64,000 nt of DNA from Aquila chrysaetos chrysaetos. Lineage: Eukaryota > Chordata > Aves > Accipitriformes > Accipitridae. Below, one piece after another: positions 1 through 15,760 of this stretch. The stretch's first letter is position 1. Each line of letters begins with the position of its first letter. The stretch lies in assembly GCF_900496995.4 (NCBI RefSeq), contig NC_044018.1, positions 5,480,501 through 5,544,500 of the forward strand, read 5' to 3'. The position numbers and the translations under genes were made by a program. The notes beneath the pieces were generated by a model. The model saw nothing but the letters and a program-made list of their open reading frames with translations. It was not told where the DNA came from and did not search any database.

Positions 1-3707
<3,707 letters not shown>

Positions 3708-4010
3708 TGCTGAAATGTCACACAACGCAACCAGCCTTATACTAATCGCTTACAGAATGTAATCATCAGCAAGGGATGGCCAGCCACATACCTTTGGTTC
3801 CACTGCCCCGCGGCCTGGTGTTTTGTGCTTTCTAAGAAAGTTGTAAATTCTCTGCTTGTTCTATTTGAGGATTATTTATATATGTACCCACAAGAAAATT
3901 TTATCTCTAGAACTATGACTTCAGGGAATGAAGGGAATTCAGTAGGTGGGTTTGGTTTTTTTTTTCCAGATATACTGATAAATAAAATATCTGTTCCAGC
4001 TCTTTGGTTG
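3708..4010 (+). other. MMUT: MMUT 3' UTR
   Basis: Sequence following the MMUT stop codon up to the first good polyadenylation hexamer at 3981. A T-rich run precedes the signal, and the following TTGGTTGATCTCTTTTG could serve as the downstream U/GU element. Confidence 0.6.
3981..3986 (+). terminator. AATAAA polyadenylation signal, MMUT
   Basis: A canonical AATAAA lies 274 bases after the MMUT stop codon, with a T/G-rich stretch downstream. It is the first canonical hexamer found 3' of the gene on this strand. Confidence 0.6.
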
Positions 4011-7000
4011 ATCTCTTTTGCATGCAGGGAACTTCTTTTGAATTTTTTGGCAGGCATTGTAGACCTAGAAGTCTTCAGGCAAAATCACTAAAGTTCAGCA
4101 GAGATGTGATTGAATCCAGCAGCACTTTGATGTTAATCTGACTTAACTCTCTTTAGAAATGTGTAAGTAGATAAACCGTAATTTTTCAGAGTTCATGGTT
4201 TGTTTAATAAGATACAAATCCAGTAGTTGGCAGTAACCCGTATAGGAGCAGCTGTGCACTTCCGCTCTGTCTGCATCCGTGCCCTTCCCTGGTACTTCAT
4301 TATTTCTCAAATGAAGTTAATTTCAGTGCTCATTCTCCCTTGCTTAGTTCTGTATTTTTGTCCCGTATTGTTCTTGCTATCCCTGTCTATTTAGCAGTTG
4401 GACTTTCTTCAGGTAAATTGATCCTAAATTCTTACCATTTTTGTCTCCCCTCCAGAAGGATTTTGCTTTATACATGTGAAAAGTCCTTTGTGGAATCCAT
4501 ACAAGGTAAATGGGGTGTGAGAGTCTTTTGAGGGGCAGTCCCTGGCATTATGGCCCTGTCCCACTTCACTTCATTTTGCCTTGTTGCTCATTGCATCCCA
4601 TCATAAAATGAGACTACAGCCTCCCTGGGATAGTGCTTGTATCTGCCTTATGGTGGAAGAGGCTGTAGCACACTTCTACGATGTTCAGCACCATCATACC
4701 TTATTCAAAATGAGATTGATGCAGTTGGCTAGAAATTGCAGATCCAATTAATAGCATGGTATCCTCACTTCAAAGGTTGCAGTTGAACAGATCTGATCTT
4801 AAAGTAAGCTTGTTTAATGGGGCACTTGCCAGTAGTCTCACTGCTCAGAAACAAGAAGGTTGAGTGCCTTGCTGTTTTCTTCTCTCTGTCTTTCTAATTA
4901 AGGTTTAAATTATTGATCCCAAACCAGACCTTTGCCTTGAGAACTCCTTGGGCGTTTATTCTCAACTATTTATAAGTATCTAATTCCCTCCAAGAAAGAT
5001 TGGTATGGTTCAAACCAGGATATACAGAAAGTGACAACAATTAAAATACTCGTTTATGTCTTTTCACAAGCCTTCTTGCTTGACGACTGGAAAAATACAT
5101 AGTCAAAGTGTCAGTGACTTCTAAACTTTGTAATGACAGTCATTTCATTCATTTCTTTCTGTCTGTGGTTTCTCTGCTCTTTGATAATAATATATGTCAT
5201 CTACCTGTGTTTGCCGTACAGATTCTGCTTTTTTTTTAACTCTAATGATCTTTAAAATCTGCATCTTGTTCCCTTGAATTCAATAAAAAAATCCCCACCA
5301 ATTTCAGTTGGAATCACTCCAGGCCTTCAGTACTTGTAGGAGGGCCCTTTAAAGCTCTAGATTGGGACTGACTAATGTACATTGATTCTCTCTTCTCGTA
5401 CCAAGGTTGGAAAACAAAATGGTGAGTCTAGGGTAAGAATAGTTTTCCCACCTGGCACACAGTGTTTGTATTAGGCCCTTTAAGGAAAAAAATATTCAAG
5501 TGAACAGACTTTTCCTTCAAGCGAGTCATCGGTTCACTGCCTAAGTAGAGATTCCTTATGGGATGACAAGCTAAGATGGAACATGCTTTCCCCATATGTT
5601 CTGTGCTGCCGGAGCGGCATAGCAATGAACGTCGTGCTTGCTGGCAAGTTGATGTCAGGCTGTCAGCCCTCATTGATAACGGTGAATGGTTACCGACTAA
5701 AATCTCGCATGCGGCACACACTCCTTATCAGCGTGGCTGCTTGAAATCTGCACTGCTGTGCGGGCTAGTGAGAATTTGGGTTACTGCAAAAACAAGTAGA
5801 TACTCTGCAAATATACTGAAACCTTTTGTTTCAATATGAGTACTTTTGGTGTATTGCAGGACAAAATGATAACTATAAACTGTGGGACTAGGCACTCAGA
5901 TCTTTCCAATAGGAATGAGCATGGTAGCAGCAGGTTACTGCATGGCTAAGTAATTTCCCTTAGGATGTTCCAAAATAGTAGATTATTTTTTTTATCTGTA
6001 AGGCAGTTCCTGTTTTGCAGAGATGCAAGGAATATAGGTAGGACAAAGGGCTGGAGATGTGGAGATCCTAAGTTACACACAGGAATTGACTTACTGCAAT
6101 GCATTCTCTGTCATGAAAGAAGCTTTGATAAAGCAGGAACTTGAGCATGGCACCAAGTCCCAGGCCAGTGCCTTAACTGTGAAACAAACTTTCCACTTGA
6201 TTTTCAATCCTGAAGTAACCTGAGCATGGTAGATGGATCCTACAGAGGAGAGATTTCTGTAAGGGAGTGGCAATCCGTTTTTCATTCTTAGTGTTTCACA
6301 GCCTTCAGGATTGGTGCTTTTGCACTTACATTAAGCTGTTCATCAAACAATCGGTGCTTTACAATGATGAGCGGCAAGACTGTGTCTACTGTGTGGCTAA
6401 AAGAACCCAAGACTAAGTGATTTCCCCAAAGTGGCACAGTGTTACTGGCAAAGTAATGGGGAGGAACCCAAGACTCTGCAGTGTTAGCCTCATGGTTTAA
6501 CTGCTAGAACAATGACCTCCCTCAAATAATTGATCTTTGTTCTGAAGTGAGTCGCATTTAATTTTACGGATGGGAACATCAACCCTTAACAGAAGTGATC
6601 TAGTTCTTTAAGTTATTCCTATGCCTAGATAGCCAGAGACTGCCTAGAAGGGTTTTTCAAAGTAAGGCACTGAATTCCAATTTATTTTAATGCAAATCAG
6701 AGTGTTAGTTGTGTTATTTAACTTTATATGTCATCATCTGAGTAGGGAGCTCCATTTATCCTCAATAAAAAGAAAGGAGATGAAGGCGGCTCGCTCAGAT
6801 GTGGATGTCTGCACTGTGAACTTCCACAGTTGAGTGAGATAACTCCTAGTATGTGAGTTATGAGTTAGATGCTGTTGGAGGTTTTACCTTAAATATTTGT
6901 TTGTATTGGGATGACTGCACTGGTGATTGCAAACATAAGATGCCCAAATTTGCTCCTGAGGTGAGTGCTTGCATTCTGCTTCAATGCCTTAGAAGATCAC

Positions 7001-9278
7001 TTAGTTGACAACACAGTCTAGGGCTGGGCAGGGAACACCATGAAATTAGAGTTATTAATTTGACCATAAATCAACTTCATGAAACTTAAGAAAAAACAAC
7101 TAGTCCCCTATACAGTATGCTATACTTCCTTTCCTAGTTCTCTGGTCAAAGGCAGCCCTGCTTTTTAAGTTTTCTGTATGTAACATAAAACCATCTAAAA
7201 TTCAGTCTCTACTGGGGAAGTTTTGATTTGCTTCTCACTGAGTCTGAAAAATGAAAAAGAGATTTGAGCCATATTTGATACACAAACACCTGGACTTTGA
7301 TTTTTAAAAATGAAGTACATAAACAGGTAATAAATCAGGCTATTAAAGCATTATGCTTAAACATTAACAATATATGGATCTTCTGGTTTTACAGAGATTT
7401 TGTCTGTATTGTAGAGTGGCATATTTTTCATATTACATACATTTTAAAAGCTTTTACAAGTGGATGTGGACCTGTTCTGCTCCTAAATTTTTCACAGAGG
7501 AAGCTCATTTTACATTACATTATTGATGTGCATGTCATTGGTCCATTCACAAATCTGCAATTAGCAGATGGGAATATATATTTTGCTGTTTATTTCAAAC
7601 ATCAAGCAACTGAGCAAGTGAAAGCAAAAACTCTGAGGTGGTTATTAAAATACAGTTTCATTTTCCTTTCAGGTTATTTTTTAAAGCTGAAAAAGTGCTG
7701 ACAATTGACATTTACCAAAACAAGTCCCTTTCCACCATGTTAACTATTGTCCCTTTTGCATTTCCCTCCGCCATCTCCTCGCCCTCTCCACAAACACACT
7801 TGCCTAACGCTCTCCTGCCTCTTCTCTTCCTAAATATTTTCCTTTCACATGCTCCCCTCTCAGTTACAGGTGTTTTCTCCTGCTCCCCACATTTCTCCTC
7901 CCTTTTCCCATTTCCCTGTGCCATGGGCTGTCGGAGGTGACTGTTTCCCAGAGGATGCTTCACCTCATCGTATTTGGGAGAGAAGACTGAGCCCTGTCTC
8001 ATTCCTTATGGAGCGTCTGTGAGTGACAACCCAGGACAAGATAAAGTCGCCCTGGAGGCCAACTTAAATTAGGAATTTTTTACAATTTTTTACAAATAAA
8101 CCTAGTTTAATCTAGTGGAATATTTATTGAGAGTTGGCGACACTGCCAGTGGCAGGATTTCAGCAGAAGACAAGCTCCTTAAAGTTTCCTAACACCTGAC
8201 TTAGTAATTAATTTGTGCCTTAGTGTACGTTACAGCTCATGTCTCATTTTGTTTTTCTGGAATCCACACTCCACAGTAACAGAAATTCTCATAGCCATGG
8301 AAGTGTTTAAGCCTATCTTTTAACCCTGTTCTTGGCCTTAGCCATAGTTTATAAAATGAAACTAATTATTAGGGTTTGAGTGTGGTAGAAGTTTTCAAGA
8401 ACTCAGAGGCCATTCACTGTTGTTTTAGATTGTTGTTTAAAATCTGTGCCAAATCTGCCTGTGATTTAACTCTTCTTGTCTTCACCGAACCTAATGCAAA
8501 GATAGATGTGGTCAGCTGAACAAGCAAGGGAAGCGAGAACTGCTGCAGCTATCAAGCCATCCTTTGTACATTTGAAACCCTAAAGATGTGTTTATGTCCT
8601 TTAAAATCACAAACTGTAAGTCAGAGAGAGATTTAAACTGTAGGAGCTCATTTCCACCTCAGAATCTCTTTTGTTAAAACTGGCTAGCAGGATGATGTCA
8701 CGGCTGTACGTATGCTTTAAACTGAATCAGCAGACTCTGCTCTCAGGGGCAGTTGTGTCAGTGCTCCAGCCGGGGGGGGGGAATTCCGTATTTGAGGAGC
8801 TCCCAGTGAGGCAATGAGAGCCAGGACTGCATCTGCAGGATTACTTACTGCCGGGCAGGTTATCCTGGGGATGTCTTTTGGCGTGCTATACAGGGTGCCC
8901 CTCCAGAAAACAAACGCTCCAACAGCTTTCGTGGTAGAAGAGCTGTTACACCTCAGCATGCAACAGCGTTAAGTGCGCAGTTCCTTTTGCTAAGAGATTC
9001 CTTCCCCGCTCATTGTGCGATCTGTGATTCACAGAAGGCATCCTTCGCTGACTGCCACATTCCCACCCAACCTCTTCAGACTAAGGCTGCTCGACTCCTT
9101 TTCGAGCTCGTGTTTTCAGGATTTGGAACTATACCTCTGACAGATCAAGGAACTGTAGATCTCTAGAAGACATTTTGCTAGCAGCCACTTGATCATCTTT
9201 TCCTGGCAGTGAATATTTCTTGCTACCCATATGGTCTTCTGTCTGTCTTCTAGCTGGAAAGCTACGCTCTCAGCTGTA
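4011..9278. other. Intergenic, MMUT to opsin
   Basis: The space between two convergent genes. No exon with family similarity could be recognised on either strand. Open frames here (for example 7297-7701) lack any protein signature. A G-run at about 8771-8780 and AT-rich stretches are the only simple sequences noted. Confidence 0.5.
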
Positions 9279-9284
9279 TTTATT
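9279..9284 (-). terminator. Possible polyadenylation signal of the opsin gene
   Basis: TTTATT on the + strand is AATAAA on the - strand, about 415 bases beyond the opsin stop codon. It is a plausible end for the 3' UTR. Other A/T-rich hexamers nearby cannot be excluded without transcript data. Confidence 0.3.
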
Positions 9285-9697
9285 TGGTAACACTTTGTGT
9301 TCAACCTACGGTTTTCTCTGATGGCTGTTTTACTGATAGAGCCAAGAGTCTGCAGATAGATTGCATTAAAAAGTCAAAAGTGTAAGAAAAAAAACAGAAA
9401 TAATAAATCCTCTTTTAATTATAGCTGTTTCCCTGAAAATAAGTTTAGTTTACATGTTTTTATGTTTAGTACATAAATCTATCTATTTCCTCTAAAGTGG
9501 AAATTCTTGAAAAAAATAGCGGGTTTTTTTGCTGTGTAGCTTAAAGACAATATTTGAGAGTTGCTTAAAAATATATACTTAAACCTCTGTATTTGACATA
9601 AGATATGCAGTGACAACCCCGCGTGCTGCATTCCTACTCATTTGGACCCATGAGCGAGCCCAAGTTTCAACCTACGTTGTGAAACCGTCGCTGCATT

Positions 9698-12600
9698 TCA
9701 GCGAGCTGCAGCTCCCTGGCTCTCCACCTTTGCAGCTGAAGAGAGACGTACGTTGTCTCTCCCACTCCACATCATCGACACGGGATTTTCAGCAGAGTTG
9801 TCGGTGCTGAAGAAGTGAACTCGCCAGCCACAGCAACACTGCAATTGTTTAATTTCACGACGGAAAGTTTTGCTGAAGATGTAGTAAACAAAAGGGTTAT
9901 ACGCTGTTGAAGATTTGGCAAACAGACAGGGCAGCAGCGTCGCAATGGGCTGTAGGGAATCGCTGGAGTTAAATATGGACCAGAAGCTGGCTGCTGCATA
10001 CGGTGTCCAGGAGCTCAGGAACCCGACCGAGATGAGCACAGCCATCTGAAAGGGAAACAGGGCTTCAGTCCTCAGCTTGCACTGACAGAGTCTGATACTC
10101 GGGCACGCGGTGTGTGGATGAAACCACACCTGAACCAGCTGAAATACCTGAAACTGTACGCTTGCTATGTTGTGACATGAGCACAGGTAACACTGGACAG
10201 TGCATATATGCTGTTATTCCCCCCTAGCAGATCTACACTGCGGGTTTCTTACAAGGCAGTTGTTTTCATCTCCTTCCCTGAATCTGGCTGCGATACGTCA
10301 TGGGAGACAGAGTCCAACCAGACAGTATAGCCTATCAGTAGACTGGCTTCTAGAAAGCTTGGGTCAATTCTGCTTTTCCACAAGAAATGAGCAACTGAAG
10401 TGCTTATTTGAAAAAAGGCTAAATTAAAAAATCCTGTTTCCATACAGAATTTCTGTGTAGCTCTCACTCAGACTAGCCACTCGGTCAATTAAAAATACCT
10501 AGGATGACAGAACAAGACCTCCACCCCAGCTACAACATGAAAGGATTCAACAGCTATGCCAGCATGACTGGAAATCTAAATGTCCATGAAAATCTGGGAT
10601 GCAACTGCCTAAAGATTTAACAAGCTGCATTGTACCTACGATATATTATCCAGATCAAGCTACTGAAATGACAAATATTCCAGGAGCCCCCTGCTCCTCT
10701 GAGGAGGGCAGAGTATGGGTGAGACTCAAACCACATCTCCATCTTTGGTCAATATTAGACAAAAGCAATGAAGGGTCATCATGAGCCATGCATGAGCAGA
10801 GCCAGTTCTCTGCAAGCTCCTGATTACTGCAGACTCTTCTCATCGCTGGGATAACTCACCAATGTCAGCTTCTTCTCCAGTTTAGCTGCATTAGGGATCC
10901 TGTCAATATTCTGGATCTCTTGGTACGCTTTATGAACCTTCCAGGCAATTCCCAAGTAACAGGCAACGATGGTCAGTGCAGGCAGGACCGTGCACAGGAG
11001 GAACATGCTCAGGATGAACGAAAAGCCATTGGAGGAGTTGTGGAACTTGCTCCAGGCTATTGTACAAGAGATGCCAAATGGCTCAGGGCCGTAGTAACCC
11101 CAGCCTACCAAGGGCAGAATGGCCCAGAGCAAGGAGTAGAGCCAAATGAAAGTAATCAAGATGCGAACAGTGTTCTTGGGGATTTTGTTACCTGCAAGAA
11201 AGAGGAAGAGCAAGCATATATGGATCTCAGCTCAGCCACACGGTTTTTGCCATAACTTCTTCTCTAACAGAAGGATGGTGGCTACAAATATGCCTGGGCT
11301 GCTGATGCAGTTTGCTAACCTTTGGTCTCCTTGAAAAACATAACAGAGAGTGTCCGTGGATTGGGTGAGACCTGAGTGCAGCCCTGAGTGCTGATCTAAA
11401 GGTTAGGAAGTCAGGGAGCTTTAGAAGATCAAGCTGACCCCAAATGTACCATGCTTCCAGGCCAGGAATGCCAGGAGAATACTCCTTCCTCTCAAATTCC
11501 AGTGCTTCTGATTGCACATAAATAGGAAGAAAAGACAGTCTGGTCCAGCAAAACATTTGGGCTCTCCACTCTCAGGTGTTTTCACTTGGTATTACTGAGA
11601 AGTGAGAAACCTCGTTGTTTGATAAGGAATTTAATCAGATCCTTCTAGGAACATTAGGGTTTGATATCGGACTAAAAGCTGAGTCTTATTCCTACAGTTA
11701 CTGAACTGATACTCCATGCCCTATTCAGCAAAGTACCTCTCTGAACATAATAGCCCAAATGCACCACTAGAAGGTTACCAGAAATGTGATTACTTACTGT
11801 TAGACTTGGATGAATTGGTAACAAGGAATCGAATCACGGCCATGGCACACAGGGTCATCATGCTGCAGACACCAAAAAGGAAACCCATCAGGGCATAATA
11901 TATGCAGGACGCATCTCCTCCCAGCCAAGCGTGGTTCCAGGCGGATGCAATGGCCAGCGGATACATGCTGAGTGCCATTCCAATGTCTGCTACTGCCAAG
12001 TTGACTGTAAGCAGCTCCGGTGACTTCAGGAGGGAAGAGCGTTTCACAGCTGTAGCAAGGACAGCTGAATTTCCAAGGATTGTCAGGATGGCTGAAAGAG
12101 AAGAATCAGCACAGACATTAATATCCCCTGGTCAGCACACCTGTGAAATGCTTATCTACACAAAGGATGTGAAAAATGCTGGTCGTTAGCCTGAGACTAA
12201 AGTCTAGAAGACAGGACGGACTGGGAGACGAGCCAGCGTTCAGCACCTCCCAGGCCAACACAGCGCTGTGCTGATGCTTTGAAAACACGCGGGCAGGTAT
12301 CTGCCACGCTCTGCTGCAAAACCTTGTTCTTCAGCTCGTGGCGTGGAAACTTGTTCTCTTAGATAGCAGATAGGAGATGCCACCTGGATGGCATTTCTGA
12401 GAGCTGCTACACAGCTCGGCATCCTCACCACAGCATCCACTCTTTTGCTTCAGCCAGCTTTTGGGTTTCAATTCCTGCCTCCCTGCCAGACAGGGATTTC
12501 CCAGTCAGGCTGTGTTTCCACTATGGACCTGCTAGAGCAAAGAGCACATCAGTTTTCTGTTCACAGCCTCCTGTAGTGCTGGCCTGCCTTACCGACTGGG

Positions 12601-15418
12601 GGAAATTTTGTCATATGAATAGTAGACCATATCTTGCCCCTTCATATCACCACACTAGAGCTCTTCATTTCCATGTCACACCCCCCTCTCCATGCACTAT
12701 ATCCCACCTATTGCCTTGCAGCTCGTATCTCATGTGAATAGCTCCACTCTTTTATGGTATCTTGCACAACACACTATCAAGTAAAATGGACCTATCCACC
12801 TTCATTTTTCCCTGGTAATATCCCTGCTTACTTCTCCTTCCTGCTGAAGAACTCCAGCTGTCCTGTCTGCTTGTCCCCTCCTCCCATCTGATGCCCCCCA
12901 CATCCCCAAACCGTCCCTCTTTGCAACGTATCTTCCACTGGAGCCCCAGCACAAGCCTCCTGGACTCTGAGCTGCCTTGATAGTCGACATGTGCTGGCTG
13001 GGCAGCTCAGTGTCCTCGCTGGTCAAGCGGCTGAGAACGACTATGTGCCGCAGTTCAGACACCCACACTGTTCTGGTGGGCTCTGAGCGCAGTGAGACAG
13101 ACCATAGAAATTGTTTAGCCAGAGGCATGCAACAGACCAGAGATTGCTTTGCAAAAAAACCCGTCAGATATACATTATTCAGATATGCCATAGGGCTTCA
13201 AAGCGTTCATGATAACGGTGTCAAAAGTACATGTGGCAAACAACTCGTTTTCTCTTTTCTTTCAAGTGAACATTGTGCTGGAGCTACATTCTGATCAAAG
13301 GTTTTCCTGAGAAGGTGTCCTCTAAAGTCAGAAGTGAAACAAGGAAACAGAAAAAGACTCTGTCATGTTCCCTTGTCGCTGTGAATGCAGGAAGGCTGCA
13401 TTTGCTCGCAGATACCCTGTAATAAAGTGCCCACAGAGGAATTAATAAAGGCACATGCAACAAAACGAAATAAATACACTGGCATAAATCCAAGAATAGG
13501 CAGAGATGTCAGGAGAAAGCCTTAAATGAAACAGAGATACAAATCTGAGACCCCACATCCCTCATTCATTGACTTTCTAACCACACGCGTTCACTTGGCA
13601 CCTCTGGATACGTCTGAAGAGTTCCCTGAGCTCCCAAGCGTTGGGTGTCTGCACACAGAGATGCCCGCGGTGGCTTGGCACGGGACCGCTTGCTGACAGA
13701 GAGCAACCTGTGGCTTGGTGGGAAGAACACTCTCCTGCCGAATGACAGCCACAGGCTGGGACGTCCTCGGGCTTCAGGAGGAAAATGAACCCGGTTCACT
13801 TTCTTCTGAGGGAGCCCTAAGCACTACGCAAGAGGTAGGGAAGTTTAGTCTTACCATCAGCGGTGGATTTCCAGGTCCACCCTCTCTTTTCCTTGGAGAG
13901 ATGCTATTCCCCTCCATCCCACCGCCTGGGGCCGGCACGGGACAAAACTGTGCAAGAGTGGGCTAGTAATCAGCTAGCAGAGAGGTTTGTGGTGAGTGCT
14001 GCAGCCCGTGCCCTGGCCTTGTTGTTTCCTAATGAAAACATAATTTCAGGGGACAAATAGGCCTTGCTGCAGCCCCCAGTGGGGTGGCAAAGCTACGGAT
14101 AAATACAACAAGGTTTCCAGTTAAGCTGACTGCTTCGCATATGGGACATTTCTGAGACTCCCTATGCAATGTAGGGAGCCTGGCTGCCCCAGGAGGCTCT
14201 TGATCCAGTGCTGGAAGCTATACCTGAAGCTTAGGTGCCTAAAAGCCCTGTAGGAGAGGTGTGAGAGTGTAGCATGGTGGCACAAGAGCAGTATCAGCAA
14301 GGGTAGCTCCAGCCTCCAGCCCTTTGTTGCTGCCCCGTCCCATTACCTGAACTGTATCTACGTATTTACATTTGTATGAGAGAGGAGCTGGCATCCTGAC
14401 TTGGATTAAAAGAAAAACCCTTCGTTGTTTTGCAGATATAGTGATTTTTCTCACCCTGAGTTGTACTCTCTGCTGTCAGCACAGCTGAGGGGACAGCACA
14501 GGGAAAAGTGTGAAGGAACAGGGGTGAGATGTGAAATGCTAAAGCCCAGCATTGCTGCCCAAAGCCTCTCTATTGAAGCACATAAAAATATATGCTTGTC
14601 TTTCTTAAATGCATCTCAGCCAGGGTTTTGGAATGAGCTGAAGGGAAGAAGGTACTTGCATCTCAGCAAAATTCAGTTGGACTGCACGCCTAAACCAGTT
14701 CAGCTCCTCTCCAAATCTACACTGATAGTAAACAAATCACCTGGGTACATGCAACAAACAGACAAGGAAGAAAACGCTTAGCTAAAGCCGAGCTGGAGCA
14801 GAGTTGTACATACCCCTACTTGTATTTCATTGTAAATCTGCCTTCAGCAGGGCAAACAGGCCATTATAAAACCCAAAAGTGCTATTTGGAAACCCTTTGC
14901 TGTTTTATACCAGTTTATCCTACCAAGACACAGCTGCTCTTCATGCATAATGAACATCCCCCACGCAAGGAGCAGCCCAAAGTTGCTCTCCCCTGATCAG
15001 TCTCATGAAACGGTCTGCCTCATCTCTCAAAATTCACAGGGCTGAGATGCCAGGATAAGCGGCGGACAACTCATTTTGGATACTTGTGATGCCGCAGAGG
15101 TAAACTTATGCTGGCAAATCTTCAGCATCGATACGAAAGATTGCAAATCTGAGAGCAGAGATTAATCCTGGCATCCAACCGACTCGAAGGCAATAAGCAG
15201 GAACCTGTGTGGAAACAGATTTTCTACCATTTCCCTCCAGCTTCCACTGGAGCTGCCCGTGCCGACCACAGCACAGAGAGAGCAGCCCCGGTGCGTCCGC
15301 TCCTGGGCTTGAAGCAAACAAGCAGGCTGTGAAGGCAGAACTCACCTACGATCAGAAGAAAGACTCCAGCTCCATAATCCACTACCGGGTGGAGTTTGGA
15401 AATGTATTGCTCCTCCAT
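9698..15418 (-). CDS. OPN5L2: OPN5-like non-visual opsin (OPN5L2-type), complete 348 aa
   Basis: A seven-transmembrane light receptor of the neuropsin (OPN5) group. Four coding exons, in order of reading: 15418-15346, 12091-11798, 11191-10860 and 10045-9698. All have GT/AG ends and compatible phases, giving an uninterrupted 348 aa. Visible features: short N-terminus MEEQYISKL; GN in TM1 (N32); D60 of TM2; extracellular disulfide cysteines C87 and C165; Glu159 in PEPFGISC, aligning with rhodopsin E181 (the usual non-vertebrate-type counterion); SSWTPY in TM6; retinal Schiff-base lysine K277 in LFAKSS; and NPFVY at 283-287. The E/DRY site reads I-R-F (111-113). The residue after C165 is Thr. 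OPN5L1 of birds uses a Cys there for its thiol adduct, so a Thr argues for OPN5L2 or another OPN5 paralogue. The opsin call is firm; the paralogue symbol is an inference. Confidence 0.88.
10046..10859 (-). other. Opsin intron 3
   Basis: Bounded in gene sense by TTG|GTGAGT and TTTCAG|ATGGCT, phase 0. No other feature is recognised inside. Confidence 0.85.
11192..11797 (-). other. Opsin intron 2
   Basis: Bounded in gene sense by AACA|GTAAGT and TTGCAG|GTAAC. The junction rebuilds a serine codon (S123). No other feature is seen. Confidence 0.85.
12092..15345 (-). other. Opsin intron 1
   Basis: About 3.25 kb, bounded in gene sense by GTAG|GTGAGT and TTTCAG|CCATCC. The junction rebuilds Ala25 within TM1. 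Several open frames occur on both strands but none has a recognisable family signature. Confidence 0.8.
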
Positions 15419-15760
15419 TGTCCCTTCTGGAAGTGGGTGAAAGTTTTAAATCAAAGGCGAAGTGACTGTAGGGGCAAAGAGACTCTTCCTCATGGTTTGC
15501 CTGCTGCGGATGCGAGCTGGACAGTTGGGTGCTGCCGGCGTGAAGGGACCCTTCTGCTTTCTCCTCTCTCCGTCCCTCTCGTGTGGCGGGGGAGAAGCCT
15601 GGAGTGAGAGAAAGGCTCCCTCCCTGGGGATGCAGAGTGAAAGCTCGGCAGAGCCACTGCCGGAGCGATCCCGCCTGCCTGGCTGGCAGAGCATCTCTCC
15701 ACCCACCCCCTCCTCTCACACCGCTCCGCTCCTTGGCTTGTCAAGGAACTTCACAATGCA
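15419..15760 (-). promoter_or_regulatory. GC-rich 5' flank of the opsin gene
   Basis: The sequence immediately upstream of the opsin start codon (to the right on the + strand) is clearly richer in G+C and CpG than its surroundings. It is the likely 5' UTR and proximal promoter. No TATA box at a convincing distance was found. Overlapping open frames on both strands are by-products of base composition. Confidence 0.35.

Noticed and set aside
7297-7701. 134-aa + strand frame downstream of MMUT
   Set aside because: AT-rich, low-complexity translation with no recognisable domain, no promoter and no splice partners.
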